Of a stretch of DNA of 64,000 nt, positions 11,610-21,984 are shown piece after piece; the first letter of the stretch is position 1, and each line of letters starts with the position of its first letter. Below the pieces are notes generated by a model. The model was not told the DNA's origin. It did no database searches and saw only the letters and a list, made by a program, of their open reading frames with translations. Position numbers and translations under genes: made by a program. The DNA is taken from NCBI GenBank assembly GCA_037447655.1, contig JBBHKE010000511.1, positions 1-64,000 on the forward strand. The letters are read 5' to 3'. The DNA is from Zygnema cylindricum. Its lineage: Eukaryota > Streptophyta > Zygnematophyceae > Zygnematales > Zygnemataceae.

Positions 11610-12602
11610 TGTAATTCTGTGACCTCCATTGGTACACAAAATGTCCAGCTTATATGAAGCCTCTACGATAATATTTGCACTTTTGACTTTGGCAATGTAT
11701 AAGTGCCACCCTGGCACGCAAAAACCTTGACCGACTATAAGCGAAATTGCTCACCTGAGCATTTGTTATAGTTGTTCAAAGACAACACATTTATATAGAT
11801 GGCCACTATGAGAGAGGGCTTTCAAAATAAAAAATAATTATGTCCCAAGAACCTACTCATAATTCCTATGAACCAATCAAAACATCGTACTTTAAATAAT
11901 GTACATACAAAGTACGGTAGCCACCGTATACTTATGTACGAAAATATTTGGTAACACTCTCGGTTTGCCACGTGGCAAATTAGTCGTCTCTATTCTGTCT
12001 GTTTCTTCATTGGCATCCTATAAGATAGTGCCACGTGTCATCTTTCTCCACTTTGGCGAAGTGCTCCCATTTGTGGCATGCCGAAACTCACGCGTGCCAT
12101 CCGTTCGTAATTAGGCGATCAATGTCGGCCGTTCGGTCTGATGGCGCGTCGAATAATGTTGACCGTTGAAATTCAACGGTCATCGTTTTGTGTTGACCAT
12201 TGAATTTCTACGGTCGTCATCTCGTTTGACTGTTGAAATTTTGTCTTACTTTGCGAACCGTTGATCGCAAAACGACATTTGATTTTGTTTCGTTCATTTC
12301 ATGCGTTACAATATTTCGTGCGCTACTGTACGTTTCAATGTTTGATTTCGTCATATGAGTTGGTAAATGGAATGTGTCGCCGCGAAACTCTTCGAATATT
12401 TATCAAATACAACGTGGGTATCGCTTCATCAAGACCTACCGGATAAAGCAAACAACTACTTATGTTTGTCATCCGGAGGTCACACGTTCTAATCTTGATC
12501 TTGGCAGCCCACCTTTTGCAAGAGTTGTGTCTTTTGCTTTCGCTTATCTTCTGAGGCAGCCATGGCTGCCTGCCAGTTCTCAATGACTACGAGAAGTATG
12601 AA
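11610..12602 (-). repeat. E2: partial LTR of a related copia family
   Basis: Begins tgtaattctgtgacctccat, matching the U5 end of other LTRs here (tgaaactctgagacctccat in E9). It contains the usual order of blocks: gaagcctctacgataa, a GTAC-rich stretch, a gccacgtgtca block, and ggcagccatggctgcc near 12555-12575. It stops at about 12602, before the tail with the tattttctag-type end. No internal region is attached, so it is a solo or truncated LTR inserted into the E1 5' LTR. Confidence 0.65.
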
Positions 12603-12839
12603 AACTGTAGAATGCCCATAGAGTGACAAAAAAGATAGATTATAAAAGGGAATTGATCATGACAGTGATTGTTTTGGTTGCGCACAGTCACTTTCGTCCC
12701 TTTGTCAAAAATTGTACGTTTGAAGCACATATTGGTGCAAAAAAAGTACCGTTGAGTACAAATTTGACGGTCAATTTGTTTCACAACTTTGACTTTCAAA
12801 ATATTCTTTCAACCGCTTAAACTTTTTGTCGCGCTTGCG
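12603..12839. other. Short spacer of unknown origin
   Basis: 237 bp between two oppositely oriented LTRs. No gene was recognised; small overlapping frames on both strands look fortuitous. Confidence 0.5.
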
Positions 12840-13318
12840 TGTTGAAATGTATGTATTTTCTAAGTCTGAATAAAGGAAAAATCAATAAGAGGAAGTCATC
12901 AAAGGCAGCCTGCCTCTTGCTCCACTCTCCAAACCCCCACACTTGTCGATGCACTCAAGGTTGGAGAGAAAACTAGAGCCATGGCTGCCCATGGTGCCCA
13001 GAGAGAGAGAGACAGACTGTAGGTTTGGTAGGTTTACCAAAAGGTACTTGACTGACCCAAGATTTGATCTTGGTACCTGCCGTCTGTCAAGATTGCGATA
13101 GCCTGTAGCTTTATCCTATAGTCTACGACCAATGCTACAATATATAGGGTATGATATTTAAATAAATATTAGCGACGCAATATGTTTCATATAACAGATT
13201 ACGGGACGGACTGTACACGGAAATGAATTAGACCGCATGAATTCCGGAACCGCACAAAATTAAACGAATCGACATTTTATTTCGACGGTCAGTATTTAAT
13301 GTTGGTTTTCATCGACGG
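12840..13318 (+). repeat. E3 5' LTR, segment 1
   Basis: Starts TGTTGAAATG and runs through a tattttcta tail, the cagcctgcctc block, gagccatggctgcc, an inverted tRNA-like module (about 13046-13120, with ccaagatttgatcttgg), and ttatttcgacgg. It is the reverse complement of the block order in minus-strand LTRs. It breaks at 13318 with gacgg, the left target duplication of E4. Confidence 0.82.
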
Positions 13319-13790
13319 TGAAATTCTATGGGCTCCATTGCCCACAGAATTCGCATATCCAAAAGAAGCTAATCTAGATAGTGCCGAATCCAATTTGATA
13401 TAAACCCAAATGATTGATCCCCTGACAATTAGAACCCCAATACACCTTCACCCTTGTGAAGAGAAGACCTTCTGTGTGCTCAGTTCCACCACAGAATGCA
13501 AAGCTTGAATATGTGTTTTGGACAATATTCCCCACTTTGACTTTCCCACTGAATAAGTGTCACCCTGGCACGAAAAGACTCTGACCCACTACACCCCTGT
13601 GTAGCTTGGACTCCTCGAGTCCGCAGCAAAAAGAATCACTGAATTTGCTCACGCGAGCATTAAGTTATGGCTGGTCAAAGATGACCTTTATAGTTACAAG
13701 CTCTCTTAGAGAGAGGTACCTAAATATAACTAAGTCTTGGTCTGCCTACTCACGACTACCTACTAATAAACCCAAGTCCAATAGGAACAC

Positions 13791-13851
13791 TATATAGTAC
13801 AAGAAGGTACAATAGGAGATGTACTTATTATACGACCATTGTACGACATGG
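13791..13851 (-). promoter_or_regulatory. E4 3' LTR: TATA-like box and GTAC cluster
   Basis: On the element strand four GTAC motifs end in GTACTATATAG. The tatata core is at 13791-13796 and the nearest GTAC at 13797-13800. The 5' LTR has the same layout (tatata at 17007-17012, GTAC at 17013-17060, five copies). A TATA-like box just downstream of a GTAC cluster fits a U3 promoter; SBP-box (SPL) factors of green plants bind a GTAC core. Function is inferred. Confidence 0.5.
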
Positions 13852-14269
13852 TCTTCAAGGTGACACCTGTGAAATCGGGAGCCATGGTTCCTCCTCCCAT
13901 CTTCTCCAGTATCAAATAATGTGGCGCCACGTGGCACCCCGTGACGCTATCTCCAAATGACGCCAAAAGCTCACTTCGCGTGGCGGCTACAATGGCGGCC
14001 GTCCGATCAAAACATATTTTACACGGTTCAGATTCGCGTACATGCATGAATTGCTCCTTTTCGTTAGTCTGCCGTTAGTTAGCTGTTGCGTTAACGTTTA
14101 TATATCTTTGAAACCCGTAACGTGTATCGTTTCGTCAACGCGTTATTGGATAAGGCATACCTCTACAAATATAACCATAAACCATGGTTCAAATCTGGAG
14201 TAGGCCAGTTTTTGGTTATTTGTTAGTTAGTTAGAAAATACCTATTGTACCCTATCTATGCCATGGTTG

Positions 14270-14342
14270 ACTCTAAGCTATAGGTTAAAGCTAACGTCTA
14301 TTATAGGATGTAGGTACCAGGATCAAATCCTGGATCCGGCAT
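14270..14342 (+). other. tRNA-like module in the E4 LTR, antisense to the element
   Basis: On the plus strand AGCTATAGGTTAAAGCT has D-arm geometry (4-bp stem, GG in the loop). Further on, CCAGGATCAAATCCTGG has exact T-arm geometry (5-bp stem, 7-nt loop ATCAAAT). The second copy is at about 17489-17562. No matching acceptor stem was found, so it is not proposed as a working tRNA gene. Confidence 0.55.
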
Positions 14343-14532
14343 ACACATTTTGGTACAAACTACGAATTAGCCTATCCTCTTTAGACAGCCCTGGCTCCAG
14401 CTCTCTCTATGGTCTTCAGTGACTGCAACAAGTACGGGGACCGGAGAGAGTTGAGCGAGAAGCAGGTTGCCTTTGCTGACTTACTCTATTTATTTTTTCA
14501 ATACAGACCTAGAAAATACATAAATTTCAACA

Positions 14533-14549
14533 CTCTTCTTATTTTCTAG
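14533..14549 (-). other. E4 polypurine tract
   Basis: The minus strand reads CTAGAAAATAAGAAGAG immediately upstream of the 3' LTR, matching the E1, E6 and E9 tracts with small changes. Confidence 0.72.
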
Positions 14550-14571
14550 TCTACTTTCTTTTCAACTCCCA

Positions 14572-15603
14572 CTAAAAATATATATATAATATTATTTTTT
14601 TCCTTCTTTTCTTTTTCCTCTTTCTTTTCTCCTCATAAAACTTTAAGTGAATACTCTTGTATTTTAAAAGGTCCATTTGATGAGCTGAAGTAAACATTCC
14701 ATCTTGTTGATCACATATTTTATTAATCATACAATTTTCCATAAATCCAAGCAAAGATTTTTTCCCACTCATCTCTTTTCCATCCACACAGAATCCGATT
14801 TTTCTCTTGCAATTCAAAAAACCAGCCCCATCCCCAATCTGCGACACACACCTAGATGCTAACCCTTTTACAGGCACACCACCATAAATGCCATCACTCC
14901 CATAAGTGATGTCAAAACCATTACCCCCCAAATTTATCGTTATATCAAGAGTCCCCACTAAGTTCCTCATAAAATCTACATCTTCCGAGCTCATATTTTT
15001 ATCCATGATACTCACCCAATTTTCTGAACTTTCCTCACTCTCTCCCATGGAATTCTTTCCGCTATCACTTTCTATAATGATTCTCAAAGAGTATTTCTCC
15101 TCCCCTAAACTTTTCATTAAATATTTCTTTTCTCCCCTATCCTTTAAAACCCCCTCTAGTTTTACTTCTCCCCTTTCCTCCAAATCTGTTGAAGTCTCCC
15201 TTTCCAACCAGTTTTCTGTTTCCCAAATATTTATAGAATTATCCTCATTATTTTTATTTTTCCCTTTTTCATTTATGTATCATAGATCTGACTTTCTCAT
15301 TTCTGAGTCATACTTTCTACACTCGTTGACATCCTCATCATTTCTAACTCCCTCAAGTACCTCCTTTCCCTCTACTTCCCTTATACCTCCAAAAGCACAT
15401 TGTTGCTTTCGTGTAATTTCTGTGTACTTCTCTCTCTTCTCCATTCTACCGATGTGAAGAAGCTCCAATATTTCTTCATCCTCTTTCTCCTCTTCCCCTT
15501 CTTCCTCCTCTTTCACATTCCAACTTCTAAGTTCTTCCAAGAAAGGACACTCCTCTATATAGTGACCCGGTTCTCTACAAAAGAAGCAAACACCCTTTTT
15601 CAA
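14572..15603 (-). pseudogene. E4 zinc knuckle, linker and RNase H remnant
   Basis: Frame 15280-15603 has an intact CCHC knuckle (CFFCREPGHYIEEC), an acidic stretch and KQQCAFGGIREV. Frame 14572-15207 continues with ETSTDLEERGEVK, a Ser/Glu-rich linker, then a region that aligns with copia RNase H of E1: VGTLDI, FDITYGSDGIYGG against TDITTWSDASYGD, a KSLLGF block, and NKICDQQ where DNQ is usual. The QSTMEAEYMA block with the catalytic Glu is missing. The tail is Lys/Arg-rich. E9 has the same arrangement, so the deletion predates both copies. Confidence 0.8.
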
Positions 15604-15737
15604 AGCTCCCCTTTCTTTTCCTCTCCCTCTCTTTCCACCAAAGTTCCGATATGCTTTACTTTCGTCTTTCTTCCTCTCATCACGCCTCCGCTCGTCTCCG
15701 CCGTTCCTCTCATCACGCTTCCGCCAATCACCACCAG

Positions 15738-16529
15738 CTATATTGCAGTTACCCTCTCACTTCCCCTACGAAGCTCCAAAGTGCTTTTCCTTACAAGAAT
15801 TATCCCCATGGTAAAGCTCTTAGTCCATGAGGAGCCATCCATTGCCTGCATACGATAAATGATGTTTTCGTACTCATCCGGGAGTTTCATGAGTAGTGTA
15901 TTGATCTTTCTCTCCTCAGATTCTACATACTCCGCACTAGCAAGCTCAACATATAACGCAGCAATATCATTGCAAAACTCTATCATGTTACCACCTTTAT
16001 AAACATAGGCCTCTGTTTCCTGTTTTACTAATTGCTGCCTCTGAATAGTCTCACTCTTATAAATCTTCCTTAGTGTTTCCCATATTTCCGAAGACTTGGT
16101 AAGACTTAAAATAGTGATAGCTATGGACTTAGACACATATCTAAGTATAAGATGTTTTGCTATAGTGTTTTTATACTCCGAAATTTTACTATCATTTTTT
16201 TCAGTTTTACTTATAACCCCTCTAAGTGAAGATGTGGCGGAGAGGATAGCTCCCCTCACCATAAGTGTCCCTTTATCCTTCTCCCCTATTTCTCCATCTA
16301 CGGAAAGGTTTTTCCCTTCTCCTTTTGATTTATGTGAACCCCCGTTGATATTCTGGGCAACCTCAGATGATTCTCCATAGTAACCTCTTCCAAAACCAGG
16401 TGGCGGACATCTCACTTGTCTTGAAACAATTCCCCATAAGTGCTTCTCGAAAAGCAATCCCTCCATAATAAACTCCTTATAAGTGAAGTCTGTTCCAACG
16501 AACATAGGCACCCTACATGGTGGGCCCAT
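15738..16529 (-). pseudogene. E4 gag (capsid-type) region
   Basis: The frame is open from 16577, but the probable start is the ATG in the primer-binding site (16527-16529), giving MGPPCRVPMFVGTDF. Residues about 100-260 form the copia gag domain: HLILRYVSKSIAIT, SSEIWETL-KIYKSETIQ, an EFCNDIAALYVEL block and LLMKLPDEYENIIYRMQ. The frame ends near 15738, after RRGSERV, about 135 bp before the knuckle frame, so one shift or indel separates them. Gag would form the virus-like particle. It is the best preserved gag of this family in the window. Confidence 0.82.
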
Positions 16530-16533
16530 AACC
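16518..16533 (-). promoter_or_regulatory. E4 primer-binding site, anticodon-arm type
   Basis: Minus strand GGTTATGGGCCCACCA directly follows the LTR end. It is complementary over 16 bases to the anticodon-arm region (TGGTGGGCCCATAACC) of plant initiator tRNA-Met as I recall that sequence. Drosophila copia uses the equivalent internal site, primed by a cleaved 5' half tRNA. The gag ATG sits within it. Confidence 0.85.
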
Positions 16534-17748
16534 TGAAATTCTATGGGCTCCATTGCCCACATAATTCGCAGATCCAAAAGAAGCTAATCTAGATAGTGCC
16601 GACTCCAAGTTGATATAAACCCAAATGATTGATCCCTTGACAATTAGAACCCCAATACACCTTCACCCCTGTGAAGAGAAGACCTTCTGTGTGCACAGTT
16701 CCACCACAGAATGCAAAGCTTGAATATGTGTTTTGGACAATATTCCCCACTTTGACTTTCCCACTGAATAAGTGGGACCCTGGCACGAAAAGACTCTAAC
16801 CGACTACACCGCTGTGTAGCTTGGACTCCCCTGAGTCGGCATCAAAAAGAATCACTGAATTTGCTCACCCGAGCATTAAGTTATGGCTGGTCAAAGATGA
16901 CCTTTATAGTTACAAGCTCTCTTAGAGAGAGGTACCTAAATATCACTAAGTCTTGGTCTGCCTACTCACGACTACCTACTACTAAACCCTAGTCCAATAG
17001 GAACACTATATAGTACAAGAAGGTACAATAGGAGATGTACTTATTGTACGGCCATTGTACGACATGGTCTTCAAGGTGACACGTGTGAAATCGGGAGCCA
17101 TGGTTCCTCCTCCCATCTTCTCCGGTATCAAATAATGTGGCGCCACATAGCACCGCGTGACGCTATCTCCAAATGCTGCCAAAAGCTCACTTCGCGTGGC
17201 GAGTACAATGGCGGCCGTCCGATCAAAACATATTTTACACGGTTCAGATTCGCGTACATGCATGAATTGCTCCTTTTTGTTAGTTTGCCGTTAATTAGCT
17301 GTTGCGTTAACGTTTATATACCTTTGAAACCCGTAACGTGTATCGTTTCGTCAACGCGTTATTGGATAAGGCATACCTCTACAAATATAACCATAAACCA
17401 TGGTTCAAATCTGGTGTAGGCCAGTTTTTGGTTATTTGTTAGTTAGTTAGAAAATACCTATTGTACCCTACAAATGCCATCGGTTACTCTAAGCTATAGG
17501 TTAAAGCTAATGTCTATTATAGGATGTAGGTACCAGGATCAAATCCTTGATCCGACATACACATTTTGGTACAAACTACAAATTTGCCTATCCTCTTTAG
17601 ACAGCCATGGCTCTAGATCTCTCGCCGGTCTTCAGTGACTGCAACAAAATTGGGGACCGGAGAGAGTTGAGCGAGAAGCAGGTTGCTTTTGCTGACTTAC
17701 TCTATTTGTTTTAACAATAGAGACATAGAAAGTACATAAATTTCAACA
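16534..17748 (-). repeat. E4 5' LTR
   Basis: 1215 bp, collinear with 13319-14532 and bounded by tgaaattc and tttcaaca. It ends at the right target duplication gatgg. It keeps tatata (17007-17012), five GTAC motifs and the tRNA-like module (17489-17562). Confidence 0.92.
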
Positions 17749-17753
17749 GATGG

Positions 17754-17849
17754 CCGTGGTGCGAGCCGGAATTCCGGAATGGCCACCTTGACGTTTTCGG
17801 GCGCCGCCACTCCGGATGACACGTGGCAATATCCTGGAGGATTGCGGGA
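17754..17849 (+). repeat. E3 5' LTR, segment 2
   Basis: Continues the LTR between E4 and E5. It contains the blocks corresponding to the E6 LTR reverse complement (a ggaatgg/cacttt-like block and gacacgtggca). The E4 target duplication (gatgg, 17749-17753) lies at its left and the E5 duplication (cggga, 17845-17849) at its right. Confidence 0.78.
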
Positions 17850-18517
17850 TGAAAGATTACAAACCAAATAAAGTATACACACAACAATGGTGTTCCTCCA
17901 AAAACATTCAATATATTAAGCACAATGTAAATACAACTCCTTTTCTTCCTTCCTTTTACTTCTGACCTTTGTACGTCTCCATCATAAGCTATGCCTCCAA
18001 AAAGATAATACTACCACGAAGTCTCAACCAATATATATATTGGTACACGATTAGAAACGCGTAAGAGTCATCGTGGTGAAATGAACAACCGAGAAGTTGA
18101 ACCCAAAAAGATAATACTACCACGAAGTCTCAACCAATATATATATTGGTTCACGATTAGAAACGCGTAAGAGTCAACGTGGTGAAATGAACAACCGAGA
18201 AGTTGAACCGACTTGAACAACACGCTCCGACTAGAAAAGTCAACCGCGAACCCACTTGAATCACACGGTACAACTTGAACTTACGTGAACCGAAACTAAC
18301 AAGCAATTTCCACGTCACTTCTATAGTACTATTCAAACATATGTGAAACGAAACGAACATTTAATTTCTATGTCACTTCAATTATCCAGCGACGAAACTA
18401 CTTCTTCGCAAGCACTTCAAATATTCAGAAACGAAACTACTTCGTCGTTGGTCCTCGCTACTTTAGCTACGAAAATGACTCGTCGCTAAAGGAGTTTCTA
18501 AGTACCAAATCCTAACA
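17850..18517 (-). repeat. E5 3' LTR with an internal tandem duplication
   Basis: 668 bp. A 106-bp segment is duplicated in tandem (17999-18104 and 18105 to about 18207, each with ataatactaccacgaagtctc). The 5' LTR lacks this second copy, so the duplication arose after insertion or was lost in one LTR. Confidence 0.92.
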
Positions 18518-18531
18518 TTCCCCCTCTTACT
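18518..18531 (-). other. E5 polypurine tract
   Basis: The minus strand reads AGTAAGAGGGGGAA directly before the LTR TGTTAGG start. Confidence 0.85.
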
Positions 18532-18565
18532 GGATACTCAAAGCCCCCTTTTACTCCATGCCGAC

Positions 18566-19051
18566 TTATTTTTTTCCCATCTCATAAACTTTTTTTAATG
18601 CCGTTTTGGTTAACATATCTGCAACTTGTTCTTCTGTGGGTACAAACGTAAAGTCAACTTCTTTTTTCGAAACTAAATTTCGAACAAAATGCCTTTGAAT
18701 TTGAATGTGTTTAGTACGCTTATGTAAAATATGATTTTTGCTTAGTGCTATGGAGGACATGTTATCACTTAATATTTGCATGCATTCTTTTTCAACTCCA
18801 ACCTCCGATAAAAATTCTTTAATCCACACAGCATACTTTGCAGCATGACATGCTGCCATATACTCCGCCTCCGTAGATGAAAGTGCCACAGTAGGTTGCA
18901 AACGGGAATTCCACGAGATGGCTCCTCCTGCAAGTAAAAACACACATCCTGACGTAGACCTTCCTGTATCATGGTCCCCTCCATAGTCGGCATCGCAATA
19001 GCCATAACAACTCAAGCTCTCATTTTTTCTATAAAACAAGTCCAAGACCAA
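18566..19051 (-). pseudogene. E5 RNase H domain
   Basis: One open frame of 161 residues covering copia RNase H. It has [17 protein letters not shown] with the first catalytic Asp (about residue 20), [11 protein letters not shown] with the catalytic Glu (about 67), [10 protein letters not shown] with the second Asp, and [10 protein letters not shown] near the end. All main catalytic residues look intact. The frame is separated by a shift (about 19051-19136) from the RT, so the polyprotein is broken though this domain is well preserved. Confidence 0.92.
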
Positions 19052-19135
19052 GGGTTCCAGCCAAATATCAAAAAATTCTTTTCACTGCCTCCCAATGTAC
19101 CTTTTTCGGATTAATACAATACCGACTAATTACAC

Positions 19136-20028
19136 TTATTGCAACACTAATGTCTGGCCTTGTCCGACACTCAAATACATCAAGCTTCCGACCGCCTCTC
19201 TATACGGAACATCAACCTTGGGACTTTTAACGATATTAGAGAGCTTACAACGAGGATCAAGGGGAGTTCCAAGAGTCTTACAATCTAAAAACCCAAATCT
19301 TTCCGATACCTCTTTTGCATATTGTTCTTGGCTCAACTTAATGTCTCCATTCCTCCTCCTCCTCTGAATCTGAATTCCCACAATGTATTGTGCATCTCCT
19401 AAGTTTGTGATTCTAAAATACTTCCGAAATTCAATCTATAATTCTCCAAGTAAATCCAAGTTGTGAGAGATAGAAATGAAATCATCTACGTATACACTGA
19501 AAATTATCATATCCGAACCTTCTCCCCGAATATACACTCCACAATCTGCAGTAAGCCTCTTAAATCCCAAGATTAGTAAAACCATGTGAGGCATATGGTT
19601 CCATGTTCTTGGCGCTTGCTTCAAACCATACAAAGTCTTCCACAACCTCCATACTTTACCATTCTTTCTAGGAACTCCTTCTGGAATTTTCACGTACAAC
19701 TCCTCCTCTAATTCACCATTTAAGAAAGTTGTCTCTACATTCATCTGTTGGATATGCATTCTTTCTGCCGCCGCCATTGCAATAATTGTTCGCAAAGAAT
19801 CGAACTGAACCACAGGAGCAAAGGTCTTTGAATAGTCAATACCCTCCTTCTGCTGAAATCGTTTACATACCAACCGTGCTTTATATTTACGAATTTCTCC
19901 CGAGGCTTTGTCTTTGTCTTAAAAACCCACTTCAAGTCAATCGTCTTCTTACCAACTGGTAAGTATACTTCTTCAAAACACCCATTAGCTTTCACAGAAT
20001 TAAACTCCTTTATAAATGTCGGTTTCAA
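19136..20028 (-). pseudogene. E5 reverse transcriptase
   Basis: Three frames (19741-20028, 19436-19873, 19136-19381) cover the copia RT. Blocks are [49 protein letters not shown], and the catalytic SVYVDDF (intact). After a shift near 19400 come RNGDIKLSQEQY and a VPYREAVGSLMY block. At least two frameshifts separate the parts. Confidence 0.9.
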
Positions 20029-20324
20029 CTTCTGCTCCCATTCGTCCGAGTCTCTAGCCTCTTCATATGATTGAGGATCGGCCGGACGATTTTTTGTAAT
20101 TGCCTTTCATAAGAGAAAGGATTCCGACCTTCATTTTCTAAGTTCGGAAATTGCCCTTTGATAACTAGTTTGCTTTTAATTTGACTGTCCTGGTGAGAAT
20201 CGTTCCGGTGCCTTCCCTTTTGTTGATCTCTTACTTCTCCGTACGTCTTTTGCAAATTCCTTATCCGAATCACTGCTCTCAATCTTGTCATCGCCCTCAT
20301 TCTCTAAAGGTGTCACTTTTGGTG
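20025..20324 (-). pseudogene. E5 integrase-RT linker, degenerate
   Basis: A basic, low-similarity frame (20025-20300) between integrase and RT, rich in Arg, Lys and Gln. Copia polyproteins have a poorly conserved linker here. The frame is probably shifted relative to the true one. Confidence 0.5.
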
Positions 20325-21107
20325 TCACGTTGTTTGTGTGAGTAGATGATTCTCTAATGACCTTATCCCTTTATGATTCGTTGTTGGGGTTTTTGAACTT
20401 TCTCCGTAGTTTTCTCTACAAATCGCATTTTTTTCTGTCCCTACCTCTGTCAAGTCTTCTTTTTCTTCCTCCTCTCCTGTGAATTTTTCGTAATGAATAT
20501 CCTCCTCATAATCTTGAGCCACCATCCATTCCAAATTTTTATTGAACTCCACATTTGTAGACTCTCGAACCCTCCTAGTAACCGGGTTATAAATCCGATA
20601 CTGCATTGAGTTTTCACTATACCCCACAAAGTATCCTTCCCATGACCGTGCTGCAAACTTCCCCTCCCGGTTTCTTTCCTCTACATACCCCATAGCCTCA
20701 CATCCCCAAATCCTTAAATGTTTTACCATAGGCACTTGTCCACTCCAAAGTTCCTCCGGTGTTTTGTTACCTAAAGCCAAGTTTATTCTCCGGTTGGTAA
20801 CATGATTAGCCGCCCTGATTGCCTCTCCACAAAGACAATGAGTGAGTTTTTTTGTATGGAGCATGGCCCTCACCATCTCTTGCAATGTCCAATTTTTCCT
20901 CTCTGCTATTTCATTTGATTGTAAGGAATAAGGAGCCGTGAACTGCTGCTTAATCCCCGTCTCTTTACAATATTTGGTGAAGGCAAAAAATTCACCTCCG
21001 CGGTCTGATCGTACTGCTTTTACTTGCCTCCTACTTTCCATCTCAGCCATAACCACAAAATCTTTAAATGTCTCTAATGCTTTTGATTTTGCCTTCAAAA
21101 CACCCAT
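20325..21107 (-). pseudogene. E5 integrase core
   Basis: 260-residue frame with the C-terminal part of the rve core and the domain after it: AVRSDRGGEF with the second catalytic Asp, then TAPYSLQSNEIAERKN, where the third acidic residue would fall in family order. The GKxTPEELWSG-type region reads NKTPEELWSG, followed by LRIWGCEAMGYV and EGYFVGYSENSMQYRI. The first catalytic Asp belongs upstream, in the damaged 21110-21250 part. Confidence 0.9.
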
Positions 21108-21970
21108 GTATCAAAAGGTACACCCATGTCTTTTTGCTGAAATCATCAACAATCACCATAATGTATTTATTTTTTCCAATGGTTTCTAGATGTATGTCAC
21201 CACAAAGGTCTACATGAACTAGGTCTAAAAGGGCATTTTTTTTTGAACTGAAGGTCTTTCACCGGATGAGGCTTCTTTTTATGCTTTCTTTTTGTGCATC
21301 CTACACATCCAATAACCTTTTCTCCGTCAAGTCCTCAAACCGCACCATGACGAATCATCTCTTTGATATTACTCTCTAAAGTGTGACACATACGATGATG
21401 CCACAACGTGAGGTCCTCTTTGTTGACCTCAGCCGAATGCACGTGCCTTTTATCGTCCACCGTCCTATTTTCTGGTTTTCTCCAAATCAGCCTATTTTGC
21501 ATATTTTAAGTTACAACCCTCTTTGCAAATGGTCCTGTTTTACTACTCAAAATGATTCTACCCCTTACATGCATGTGGCTTTTCCACCTTTCCTTTGAAG
21601 TTGTGAGACATTCAAAAGATTGATGCACCCCCTCGGATTATAAAGCACATTATTAAAACGTACTCTATTGACTCTAGTTTTCCCTTCCCTATTTTGTGTC
21701 GGTAGATCCTATCGTACTGTTCCCACTGTGTCAAAAACCATCATCGATCGTTAGCCACTATGATGGGTTTTGGTATAGTGATTATCCTAATATCACTGAA
21801 TAGTCTTAGGTCTGAACATATGTGATGGGTAGCAACAGAGTTTATGATCCAATTGTTGAATTTTCCTTTACTCTCTTTGCCCCGTGTGTAAAATAAGATG
21901 GGTAGCAACTGAGTTTATGATCCAATTGTTAAATTTTCCTTTACTCTCTTTGCCCCGTGTGTAAAATAGG
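21108..21970 (-). pseudogene. E5 protease and integrase N-terminal region, disrupted
   Basis: No long frame, but minus-strand translation shows LWHHRMCHTLESN and CVGCTKRKH at about 21290-21420, the H/H/C/C pattern before integrase. A protease-like NNWIINSVATH lies at about 21895-21935, where DSGAT is usual, so the active Asp-Ser-Gly is lost. A 74-bp tandem duplication (21824-21897 and 21898-21971) repeats the protease site. Confidence 0.75.
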
Positions 21971-21984
21971 ATATCTTCTTTTTC

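Larger units (their letters stand above)
13319..14532 (-). repeat. E4 3' LTR
   Basis: Begins (plus strand) tgaaattctatgggctcc and ends taaatttcaaca, giving element-sense TGTTGAAATT...TTTCA. Nearly identical by eye to the copy at 16534-17748. It carries tatata (13791-13796), four GTAC motifs at 13797-13851, and a tRNA-like module at about 14270-14342 with CCAGGATCAAATCCTGG. Confidence 0.92.
13319..17748 (-). mobile_element. E4: complete non-autonomous copia element (gag plus RNase H remnant)
   Basis: About 4.4 kb bounded by two similar LTRs (13319-14532 and 16534-17748) with imperfect target duplications gacgg (13314-13318) and gatgg (17749-17753). The internal region is only about 2.0 kb. 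It encodes gag with a CCHC knuckle and then a tail that matches the C-terminal half of copia RNase H. Protease, integrase and RT are absent. Both LTRs, the polypurine tract and a perfect 16-base anticodon-type primer-binding site are present, so the cis signals for mobilisation are kept. It is inserted in the E3 5' LTR. Confidence 0.9.
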
